The translations under genes were made by a program, and so were the position numbers. Positions 13,838-20,410 of a stretch of DNA of 21,313 bases are shown piece after piece. Numbering within the stretch: the first letter of the stretch is position 1; each line of letters starts with the position of its first letter. The notes under the pieces were generated by a model that saw only the letters and a list, made by a program, of their open reading frames with translations, was not told where the DNA came from and ran no database searches. Location: positions 1-21,313 of the IMG/VR virus record IMGVR_UViG_3300032675_001017, one strand, 5' to 3'. The DNA is from a virus.

Positions 13838-15390
13838 TGGCACAGTTTCCATCGGGTTATACATTTTCTAGAACTGCTCAAAATTTTGTAATTTGGAGTG
13901 AACAATATATTACTCCTTATTGGGATGTTACATCATATCCTATGACTATTGTTCCTAATGCAACTACTGCGCCAGATGGTACGAATACTGCGTACTCTGT
14001 AACAGGCACCACCACAGGTGTCGGTGGTTTATTTGCACAAACTGTTTCAGCATCTACTGGTATAGGTTCTGGTATACAAACATCTTCAATATATGCCAAA
14101 GCAAACACCACAACACAGTTTACATTAAATTGTTACTATGGTGGAGATACCGAAGTTAATGTCACATTCACATTAACAGGAGCAGGATCTGCTACTGCTG
14201 GTGGAACGATTGTTAGTATCGGTAATGGGTGGTATAGATGTTCAATACAGACACCAGCAATGATAACTGCTAATGCATCATTTGCATATCGTGTATGGCC
14301 ACAATTAAGAGGTAATCTAGCAGCAGTTGGTTGTTACTTCTGGGGTGCTGCTGTAAATAATGGTTCTACTTTATTACCATACATCGGAACTCTAGATAAA
14401 CAATTAAATCAAAATTTTGGATCAGTTCCTGTTGATATGGCAGATATGTTTGTCCGTAAGGAATTATTTTTGAATGCTGGATTGTGGACATGTGGATATA
14501 ATAATAATGGAGGATTAGGTAATGGAACAACAGTAAACTATTCTTCACCAATACAAGTTGGTTCATTAACTAATTGGAAACAAGTTGCTGGTGGATTTGG
14601 ACATACAGCATCAATTAAAACTGATGGTACTCTATGGACATGTGGATCTAATCAATATGGTCAATTGGGTAATGGAACAACATCAAATTATTCTTCACCA
14701 ATTCAAATAGGATCATTAACTAATTGGAAACAAGTTTCTGCTGTATATTATCATACAGCATCAATAAAAACTGATGGTACACTATGGACATGGGGATGGA
14801 GTCTTTATGGTCAATTAGGTAATGGAACAATAGTATATTATTCTTCACCAATTCAAGTAGGAACATTAACTAATTGGAAACAAGTTGCAGGTGGTGGTTA
14901 TCATACAACATCAATTAAAACAGATGGTACTTTATGGACATGTGGATATAATGGTTCTGGTCAATTAGGTAATGGAACAATAGTATATTATTCTTCACCA
15001 ATACAAGTAGGATCATTAACTAACTGGAAACAAGTTGCTGGTGGATTAGTACATACAGCAGCAATAAAAACTGATGGTACTTTATGGACATGTGGATCTA
15101 ATCAATATGGTCAATTAGGTAATGGAACAACATTAAATTATTCTTCACCAATTCAAGTAGGAACATTAACTAATTGGAAACAAGTTGCAGGTGGTGGTTA
15201 TCATACAACATCAATAAAAACTGATGGTACTTTATGGACATTTGGATACAACAATTATGGTCTATTAGGTAACGGAACAACATTAAATTATTCTTCACCA
15301 ATTCAAGTAGGAACATTAACTAATTGGAAACAAGTTGCTGGTGGACTTTATCATACAGCATCAATTTCATCACCAGATTTACCTGCATAA
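13837..15390 (+). CDS. Carbohydrate-binding-like domain fused to six RCC1 blades, probable adhesin (third propeller)
   Basis: This is a 517-residue protein. Residues about 8-187 fit a beta-sandwich carbohydrate-binding-like domain frequent in phage adhesins: NFVIWSEQ, NATTAPDGTNTAYSV, SSIYAKANTTTQFTL, IGNGWYRCSIQTP and YFWGAAVNNGSTLLPYIGT. A linker with DMADMFVRKELFL (200-212) resembles the leaders of the other two propellers. From residue 215 there are six RCC1 repeats of exactly 50 residues, one fewer than in the two other genes. Blades 3 and 5, and blades 2 and 5, share long near-identical stretches, so the array was probably shaped by duplication and loss. Two binding units in one chain suggest a glycan-binding adhesin. 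This is the last gene of the adhesin block; a 48-base gap follows. Confidence 0.82.
   Translation: MAQFPSGYTFSRTAQNFVIWSEQYITPYWDVTSYPMTIVPNATTAPDGTNTAYSVTGTTTGVGGLFAQTVSASTGIGSGIQTSSIYAKANTTTQFTLNCYYGGDTEVNVTFTLTGAGSATAGGTIVSIGNGWYRCSIQTPAMITANASFAYRVWPQLRGNLAAVGCYFWGAAVNNGSTLLPYIGTLDKQLNQNFGSVPVDMADMFVRKELFLNAGLWTCGYNNNGGLGNGTTVNYSSPIQVGSLTNWKQVAGGFGHTASIKTDGTLWTCGSNQYGQLGNGTTSNYSSPIQIGSLTNWKQVSAVYYHTASIKTDGTLWTWGWSLYGQLGNGTIVYYSSPIQVGTLTNWKQVAGGGYHTTSIKTDGTLWTCGYNGSGQLGNGTIVYYSSPIQVGSLTNWKQVAGGLVHTAAIKTDGTLWTCGSNQYGQLGNGTTLNYSSPIQVGTLTNWKQVAGGGYHTTSIKTDGTLWTFGYNNYGLLGNGTTLNYSSPIQVGTLTNWKQVAGGLYHTASISSPDLPA
14479..15380 (+). repeat. 150-bp tandem coding repeats (6 RCC1 blades, third gene)
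   Basis: There are six units of exactly 150 bp. Segments 14854-14940 and 15154-15240 (offset 300) differ at only two or three bases, and TGTGGATCTAATCAATATGG recurs at 14641 and 15091 (offset 450). It is the most homogeneous of the three arrays, which suggests the most recent expansion or conversion. Confidence 0.88.
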
Positions 15391-15401
15391 TATATCACAT
15401 A

Positions 15402-15407
15402 TATAAT
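15402..15407 (+). promoter_or_regulatory. Possible sigma70-like -10 box before the enzyme operon
   Basis: TATAAT lies in the 48-base gap between the adhesin block and the sulfotransferase gene, 31 bases before its ATG. No clear -35 box is seen (TTACCT at 15379 is poor). The gap is almost entirely A and T. A separate promoter for the enzyme operon is plausible but unproven. Confidence 0.3.
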
Positions 15408-15427
15408 ATTGTAATGAATATATTATT

Positions 15428-15432
15428 AGGAG
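15428..15432 (+). promoter_or_regulatory. Ribosome binding site AGGAG
   Basis: AGGAG lies 6 bases before ATG 15439. Together with the following TTT it repeats the AGGAGTTT leader seen before the coiled-coil gene at 511. Confidence 0.75.
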
Positions 15433-15438
15433 TTTGCA

Positions 15439-16212
15439 ATGAAAAAGTACAATTTTATCTCTGGTCTCCCAAGAAGTGGAACCACCCTTCTTTCAACGAT
15501 TCTCAAACAGAATCCAAAGTTTGAAGCATCTATTTCTGGTCCTTTAGCAAGATTTACTAGAGCAGTTATTCAAGAATCATCTTCTCAGGGTGGTTATCGT
15601 TTTGAATGTCCACCAGAAAAACGCAAGAAACTTATCAATGGTTTATTTGAAAATTATTATGACGATCCTACCAAAGAAGTTGCTTTCAATACTAACAGAG
15701 GATGGGGATTACTTCTTCCTACCATCAAAGACCTTTATCCCGAATCAAAGTTAATTCTTTGTGTTCGTGATATTTCTCAAATTTTAAATTCATTTGAGTG
15801 GTTATTAAGAAAACAACCGTACGTTTTTTCTTCCATGTTTTCTCCAGAAGAAAATACTAATGTTTATACTCGTTGCGAAACATTGATGAATCCGGGAAGA
15901 ACTCTGGGGTTTGCTTATAATGCAGTTAAACAGGCGATTACTTCTGAATATAAATCTTCAATTATGATTATTGAATATGATAAATTAGCCAAGAATCCAG
16001 AGTTTATTATGAAGACTCTATATAATTTTATTGAGGAACCATATTTTGAACATGATTTTAATGACGTAGAAGCATCTTATACCGATTTTGATGAAGATGT
16101 CCAAATTGAAAATTTACATACTACTAGAAAAAAAGTAGAATTTAAACCGCAAGATATGATTATTCCTCCAGATATTCTTCAAATGGTGAAAAATATGGAA
16201 GTCTGGAAATGA
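15439..16212 (+). CDS. Sulfotransferase family protein
   Basis: This 257-residue protein should move a sulfuryl group from PAPS to an acceptor, most likely a sugar or peptide. The 5'-phosphosulfate loop is clear: SGLPRSGTTLLS at 8-19. The 3'-phosphate site fits CVRDISQILNS with Arg110 and Ser118 eight residues apart, as in the family. Length is normal for a compact bacterial or phage member. A mid-protein segment YDKLAKNPEF (about 177) also fits the family. It opens a tightly packed operon of sugar-modifying genes, and its stop overlaps the next start as ATGA. The acceptor is unknown; phage fibers or host surface glycans are both possible. The start is supported by AGGAG and by the close position of the PAPS loop to the N-terminus. 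Confidence 0.85.
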   Translation: MKKYNFISGLPRSGTTLLSTILKQNPKFEASISGPLARFTRAVIQESSSQGGYRFECPPEKRKKLINGLFENYYDDPTKEVAFNTNRGWGLLLPTIKDLYPESKLILCVRDISQILNSFEWLLRKQPYVFSSMFSPEENTNVYTRCETLMNPGRTLGFAYNAVKQAITSEYKSSIMIIEYDKLAKNPEFIMKTLYNFIEEPYFEHDFNDVEASYTDFDEDVQIENLHTTRKKVEFKPQDMIIPPDILQMVKNMEVWK

Positions 16213-16940
16213 TTTATAATATCACAAAATCCACATTTGGTACTTTAGGTACTAGATGTGGAGACCTGATTGCTATTTGTAATATCATTGAATATCTTAG
16301 AAAGACCAAAGAACAACATATACAATTTTACATTCCAAAATATGTTCTAAATCAAGACGATTATATTCATAAATTCTATGATTATCTTTGTGATATCACA
16401 GATTACTTTTCCAAAGAAGAAGGGTTTCTAGAACTACCATTCTTCAATGTTTCGGTATGGGATTTTAGATCCATCATTGGTGACCATGTAATCATTAAAA
16501 ATCCAATTGGAAACATGGATTATAAAGTCGTTATATTTCCACTATATGATGCAGAATATAATAATCAAAGAAATTGGTCTATTGATTGTATGAATGATAT
16601 TTTAAATGAATGTAGAACGAAATATCCTCATCACAGAAAAGTTATTTGCTCAAAAGAACCACCACCAGATGGACTATTTGATTATTCTGGATTTGAAATA
16701 TCAACAGATTTCATAACAAATATTCATCATATAGAAACTTCTATGGTATTTTATGGTGGTGATACTGGTGTTTCTCACTTTGCATCTGTATTGGATAATG
16801 GTCCAGAATTGAATTATATATATTCAAATAGGTGTTTATTACACACAACTCCTTTCTATTCTATAGGTGAAAATAGTAAAGGAAAATTGAGAACATTTTG
16901 GTTAGATTTTATGGGAGACGCGAAGTGGGACTTAAAATAA
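16209..16940 (+). CDS. GT9-like (heptosyltransferase-like) glycosyltransferase
   Basis: This is a 243-residue protein. RCGDLIAICNIIEYLRK at 16-32 resembles the N-terminal GD-motif of GT9 glycosyltransferases, and FYGGDTGVSHFASVL at 181-195 matches the C-terminal motif that contacts the nucleotide sugar. At 243 residues it is shorter than typical heptosyltransferases (about 320-350), so it is a reduced GT-B enzyme or has lost part of one Rossmann domain. It follows the sulfotransferase with an ATGA overlap and overlaps the methyltransferase. Substrate unknown. A nonenzymatic sugar-binding role cannot be excluded because of the small size. Confidence 0.65.
   Translation: MIYNITKSTFGTLGTRCGDLIAICNIIEYLRKTKEQHIQFYIPKYVLNQDDYIHKFYDYLCDITDYFSKEEGFLELPFFNVSVWDFRSIIGDHVIIKNPIGNMDYKVVIFPLYDAEYNNQRNWSIDCMNDILNECRTKYPHHRKVICSKEPPPDGLFDYSGFEISTDFITNIHHIETSMVFYGGDTGVSHFASVLDNGPELNYIYSNRCLLHTTPFYSIGENSKGKLRTFWLDFMGDAKWDLK
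16913..16917 (+). promoter_or_regulatory. Ribosome binding site GGGAG that selects a GTG start
   Basis: GGGAG lies 7 bases upstream of GTG 16925, inside the end of the GT9-like gene. It favours GTG 16925 over the TTG at 16898, which lacks such a site. Confidence 0.6.
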
Positions 16941-17518
16941 ATTTAGGTAGTGGGTTTAAAAGAATTGATGGATTTCTTAATGTAGATGATGATCCTTTGG
17001 TTGAACCAGATTATATTGTCAATCTAGATGATGTTAATATCAAACTTCCCTTTGAAGACAGTTCTGTAGAAGAAATCAGAGCACACCACATTCTTGAACA
17101 TATCGGTGATGGATTCATTCCATTAATGAAAGAGTTATATCGTGTATCAGAACATGGATGTATTCTTGATATAATTTCTCCAAACGAAACCCACTCAGCT
17201 TTTCATGGCGATCCAACACATAAAAGAGCAATCAATGTAAATGTGATGTACATGTTTTCCAAAAATTACATCAAGTACCATATAGAAAAACACAATTCCA
17301 GTACTGGAATGGCACTTAAATATGATATCAATTTTGATGTAATCCATTATGAATTTGAATATGACCAATTCTATGTTCCTATGCTAGAGGACTTCTTCAA
17401 AAGAAAAGAAGAAGGGAAAGTATCACCAGAAGAGGATTTTGGTGTCCAACGACTTCTTAGAGAAGCAAATAATGTAGCAATGAATAATATTATCAAATTG
17501 GTAGCAGTCAAGGAATAA
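16925..17518 (+). CDS. SAM-dependent methyltransferase (class I)
   Basis: I choose GTG 16925, giving 197 residues beginning MGLKINLGSGFKRIDGFLNV. This places the SAM-binding motif LGSG directly at the N-terminus, as in many sugar-operon methyltransferases of the Methyltransf_11 type. LPFEDSSVEEIRAHHILEHI (about 41-60) is the matching motif around strand 4, and MKELYRVSEHGCILDIISPN follows as the next helix and strand. The reaction is transfer of a methyl group from S-adenosylmethionine; the acceptor is probably a sugar, from context. It overlaps the upstream gene by 16 bases and is followed after 2 bases by the TPR-glycosyltransferase. The frame is open further upstream to a TTG at 16898, but the residues added there are not family-like. 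Confidence 0.8.
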   Translation: MGLKINLGSGFKRIDGFLNVDDDPLVEPDYIVNLDDVNIKLPFEDSSVEEIRAHHILEHIGDGFIPLMKELYRVSEHGCILDIISPNETHSAFHGDPTHKRAINVNVMYMFSKNYIKYHIEKHNSSTGMALKYDINFDVIHYEFEYDQFYVPMLEDFFKRKEEGKVSPEEDFGVQRLLREANNVAMNNIIKLVAVKE

Positions 17519-17520
17519 CT

Positions 17521-18945
17521 ATGGATCAGAATGATACTTATGGTGAAGGTGACCCTTTAGTTTTTATAGTCAAACAACTAATTAAAGGTCAATATGAAGA
17601 ATTAGCAGAACAAGTTGTTGATGTTTTTGCAAATGCAGCAATACATATTGAATCTGTTAATACTATATCAAAACTTTATTATGATGTCAGAAATTATGAC
17701 AAGGCAGAGAAATTTACATTAAAAACATTGGATATGTGTGAGACGAATGAACAGAGATATAATGTTCGTGCCAATTTGGGTAAATTGTATAATAATTTTA
17801 ATGAACCTGTCAAGTCGTTATTTTATTCAAAACAGAATCTTGCAGTTAATCCAAACAATCCAGATACTTTATTGGAAATGGTATTCTCCTATTTTCTCAA
17901 TGGTCAAAAAGAACCAGCAGAAAAAATTCTTAGAGAACTGAAAGAAAGAGAACATGAACTTGGAGAAAGACACAGAAATATCGTAAATTTCAATCTTGGA
18001 ACTTATGATATGGAAGCAGGACATTTCTTGAAAGGTCTTGGTGGATTCCTCATTAATGTTAAAAAACTAGAACTTTGGTTTAACCATGAAGAAATTCCAT
18101 TGAAGTATTGGACTGGTGGGTTATATCCAGGCAGAACTTTGATTTTCCATATGAATGGTGGTGGATTTGGTGATTCTTTTATCGCAATCTCATATTGGAA
18201 TAAATTAAAAGCAGCAGGATTTAATCCAGTATATTCCAATTCCAATAAAGATATTGTTGATATATTCAATCGTTGTGGTTACACTTCTGTTACTGATTGG
18301 AGAGATGTCAAAGATCCAGATGCATTATGGTGTTTTGCATTTGAAGTTCCTTTATATCTCAACATGAAACCACAAATAATGTTAACCGAACATTATTTGT
18401 GGGCATCAGATCAAGCAAGAGAAAAATGGAGTTGGTTAAAGGAACGTAAGAAACTTAAAGTAGGTGTCAGGTTCATTGGTAACATGCGAAATAATGCTTT
18501 GCTTTATAGACATATTGAACTTGACAATATGATGAATTTCTTACATGAAACTTTTGAGGGACAAGATGTAGAATACTATTCACTACAAAAGGGTGATGGT
18601 GAAGAAGAGGCAAGGAAATGTCCAGAATTAATTGATGTTGCAGGTCAAATCAATTCTTTTGATGATACTATTGCATTGATAGAAAATCTAGATATAGTTA
18701 TTTCCACATGTACTTCTGTGGTTCATATTGCAGGTGCAGTTGGAACCAAAACCGTAGTGTTTGTTCCTATAGCCGCATACTTCACATATTTAACACCGAC
18801 ATTAGAAGGAAGACCACCACACACAAGTCCTTGGTATAGTGACAGCTTCAGATTCTTTAGACAAGTAAAACCAAAAGTTTGGGATGAACCCATGTTGGAA
18901 GCAAAAGAATACATTAAAGGACATTTACTTGAAAATAATGAATAA
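17521..18945 (+). CDS. TPR-repeat glycosyltransferase (GT9-like C-terminal domain)
   Basis: This is a 474-residue protein. Residues about 20-185 are helical with tetratricopeptide-like features (SKLYYDVRNYDKAEKFTLKT, NLGKLYNNFNEPVKSLFYSK). Residues about 195-460 form a GT-B domain: W-TGG-LYPGRTLIFHMNGGGFGDSFIA at the N-terminal side, and IDVAGQINSFDDTIALIENL followed by STCTSVVHIAGAVG (395-408) at the nucleotide-sugar site. Such TPR plus glycosyltransferase fusions often act on proteins, with the TPR part holding the substrate; that is known for OGT, and only an analogy here. AGGA 6 bases upstream supports the start. The last codons overlap the next gene by 8 bases. Fiber proteins are attractive but unproven targets. 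Confidence 0.8.
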   Translation: MDQNDTYGEGDPLVFIVKQLIKGQYEELAEQVVDVFANAAIHIESVNTISKLYYDVRNYDKAEKFTLKTLDMCETNEQRYNVRANLGKLYNNFNEPVKSLFYSKQNLAVNPNNPDTLLEMVFSYFLNGQKEPAEKILRELKEREHELGERHRNIVNFNLGTYDMEAGHFLKGLGGFLINVKKLELWFNHEEIPLKYWTGGLYPGRTLIFHMNGGGFGDSFIAISYWNKLKAAGFNPVYSNSNKDIVDIFNRCGYTSVTDWRDVKDPDALWCFAFEVPLYLNMKPQIMLTEHYLWASDQAREKWSWLKERKKLKVGVRFIGNMRNNALLYRHIELDNMMNFLHETFEGQDVEYYSLQKGDGEEEARKCPELIDVAGQINSFDDTIALIENLDIVISTCTSVVHIAGAVGTKTVVFVPIAAYFTYLTPTLEGRPPHTSPWYSDSFRFFRQVKPKVWDEPMLEAKEYIKGHLLENNE

Positions 18946-19645
18946 TATATTTCTAGTCCCATCAGGGATATATACCAAGCAAACTTTATTCTCTGTAGAA
19001 GATAGGATAAATCAAACAATAGAAACTGCAATTGACATTCGTAAAAAAGTTCCAGATGTAAAATTGTATCTATTAGAGGGTGGTGATAAATCACTATCAT
19101 TTGATGAGAGGTCTAAATTTCTAGAAGTGTATGATGATGTTTTAGATTTCACAGGTCATGAAGTAATTAAATTTTCGCACCAGTTGGGTGGTGGGACAAT
19201 GAAAAGTTCTTGTGAAACCTATATGTTAATGCAATCCATTAAATTGCTTAATGTACCAGAACAATCAAGAATTTTTAAGATATGTGGAAGGTATAGATTG
19301 TCTGATAGATTTGATTTAAGTAAACATCATAGTGCAACTGGAAAATATTTGTTTAAGAATAAGGAACCAGGATTAGAGTTCATTGCAGAATATACCAAGT
19401 CAAAAACTTCATTGTATCGTTATGAAACTAGATTGTTTTCTTTCTGTGGATCAATATTTGATACTGTTGTTAAAGACTTTGAAAAGATATTCTATAGTTT
19501 GATTGATATGTATTCAAACAATTTATATAATGATGTAGAACATATGACATATATGGTATTAGACCAATCTCTAGTTTTAGACACAGATTGTATTGGTGTA
19601 GCTGGACTTCGTGGTGAAGAGAAAGATTCAATTATAGATGAGTAA
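18938..19645 (+). CDS. Unknown protein, first of a paralogous pair (possible glycosyltransferase-like)
   Basis: I choose ATG 18938 (235 residues, MNNIFLVPSGIYT), which overlaps the upstream stop by 8 bases; an ATG at 18884 in the same frame would add 18 residues that look unlike the paralog. The protein shares a clear pattern with its downstream neighbour: KVPDVKLYLLE near residue 45, a Gly-rich segment GGGTMKSSCETYMLMQSIKL, IFKICGRYRLSDRFDLS, and YETRLFSFCGSIFD. No signal peptide or membrane segment is seen. I do not recognise a named family. The alternation of strands and helices and the enzyme context would fit a small GT-A-like glycosyltransferase, but no DxD motif is obvious. Ribosome site is weak, so translation is probably coupled. 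Confidence 0.65.
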   Translation: MNNIFLVPSGIYTKQTLFSVEDRINQTIETAIDIRKKVPDVKLYLLEGGDKSLSFDERSKFLEVYDDVLDFTGHEVIKFSHQLGGGTMKSSCETYMLMQSIKLLNVPEQSRIFKICGRYRLSDRFDLSKHHSATGKYLFKNKEPGLEFIAEYTKSKTSLYRYETRLFSFCGSIFDTVVKDFEKIFYSLIDMYSNNLYNDVEHMTYMVLDQSLVLDTDCIGVAGLRGEEKDSIIDE

Positions 19646-20369
19646 TGACATGAGTGATTTTTATACTTTTATAGTAACATCAACTATTAATGCATCTGTT
19701 CAAGGTGGTGTTAATGTATATGGAACGGCAAATAGGTTTGAAGAAACATTAAAAACTTTTGATTCTATCAGAAGTAAAGTTCCCAATGTTAAAATTATAT
19801 CTATAGACAATTCTAATATTCCATTGACAGAAGAACAAAAAGAAATTATCAAATCAAAAGTAGATTACTTTCACCAAATAGATCACAATATTTTCACACT
19901 ATTCGTCAATAGAATAGGTTCTAAAGGAATGGGTGAATCATACATTATGTATGAGGCACTTAATATTATAGAAAAGAATAATTTGTTAGGTAAAAGAGTA
20001 TTTAAAATAACTGGAAGATATTGGTTGGCAGATTCTTTTGACATTTCATTCTATGAAAAACCGGAACTTATTGGTAAATATGCTCATAAAATAAATCAAT
20101 GGGATGTAAGCACCGATAATTTTGTTAGTCATAGAGAAAGAGTTGTGTATTTTGAAACCAGATTATGGTCTTTCTGTTGGACATTATTTGACAACTATAG
20201 AGAATTAATTCAAGTTATATTTGATACACAGGCAAGCAATGTAGGAAGACCTATGTGTAATCTGGAAAGGAGTCATTGGTACCATACACCAAGAGATAAA
20301 CTATATGAATTAGAAACTGCCCATGTAGAAGGTTATACTGCCCATGATGGTGTTTATAAGTTTGAATAA
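19638..20369 (+). CDS. Unknown protein, second of a paralogous pair (possible glycosyltransferase-like)
   Basis: This is a 243-residue protein if ATG 19638 is used; an in-frame ATG at 19650 (MSDFYTFIVTST) is equally plausible and lines up better with the N-terminus of the paralog. It shares with that paralog KVPNVKIISID, a Gly-rich segment near GSKGMGESYIMYEALNII, VFKITGRYWLADSFDIS and YFETRLWSFCWTLFD. Identity looks moderate, so the duplication is not recent, unlike the DNA repeats in the fiber genes. The C-terminal part differs (RSHWYHTPRDKLYELETAHV). The gene ends the enzyme operon, 41 bases before gp13. Function is unknown; a sugar-related enzyme is suggested only by context and the general alpha/beta look. 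Confidence 0.65.
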   Translation: MSNDMSDFYTFIVTSTINASVQGGVNVYGTANRFEETLKTFDSIRSKVPNVKIISIDNSNIPLTEEQKEIIKSKVDYFHQIDHNIFTLFVNRIGSKGMGESYIMYEALNIIEKNNLLGKRVFKITGRYWLADSFDISFYEKPELIGKYAHKINQWDVSTDNFVSHRERVVYFETRLWSFCWTLFDNYRELIQVIFDTQASNVGRPMCNLERSHWYHTPRDKLYELETAHVEGYTAHDGVYKFE

Positions 20370-20377
20370 TAAACTGA

Positions 20378-20385
20378 CATAAATA
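20378..20385 (+). promoter_or_regulatory. T4-type late promoter motif (CATAAATA)
   Basis: CATAAATA fits NATAAATA and matches T4 TATAAATA at 7 of 8 positions. It lies 25 bases before the gp13 ATG in the 41-base gap after the enzyme operon. This is the second such motif in front of a neck or tail completion gene in the window. Confidence 0.55.
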
Positions 20386-20410
20386 GTTGATAACTCAATA
20401 GAGATTAACT

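Noticed and set aside
13567-13905. Reverse-strand open frame of 112 codons
   Set aside because: It overlaps the end of the cupin-like gene and the start of the third propeller gene, both well supported. Its translation is Ser/Cys-rich without any recognisable motif.
10332-15380. RCC1 genes as a recent transfer from a eukaryote
   Set aside because: There are no introns or long eukaryote-type extensions, AT content and codon use match the neighbours, and the repeats are tightly woven into the phage operon. Similar RCC1-type proteins are expected in marine phages.
10218-15390. Diversity-generating retroelement acting on the propeller loops
   Set aside because: No reverse transcriptase, no template repeat and no adenine-biased variable region could be seen in the window. 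Recombination is the simpler explanation.
15388-15425. Inverted repeat TAATATAT / ATATATTA as a terminator
   Set aside because: The stem is eight A-T pairs only with a 22-base loop and no G-C pairs, so it would be very weak; such matches are common in this AT-rich gap.
17738-17941. Additional + strand frame within the TPR-glycosyltransferase gene
   Set aside because: It is a shadow frame of the better-supported gene; its translation is rich in Ile, Met and Leu without motif or ribosome site.
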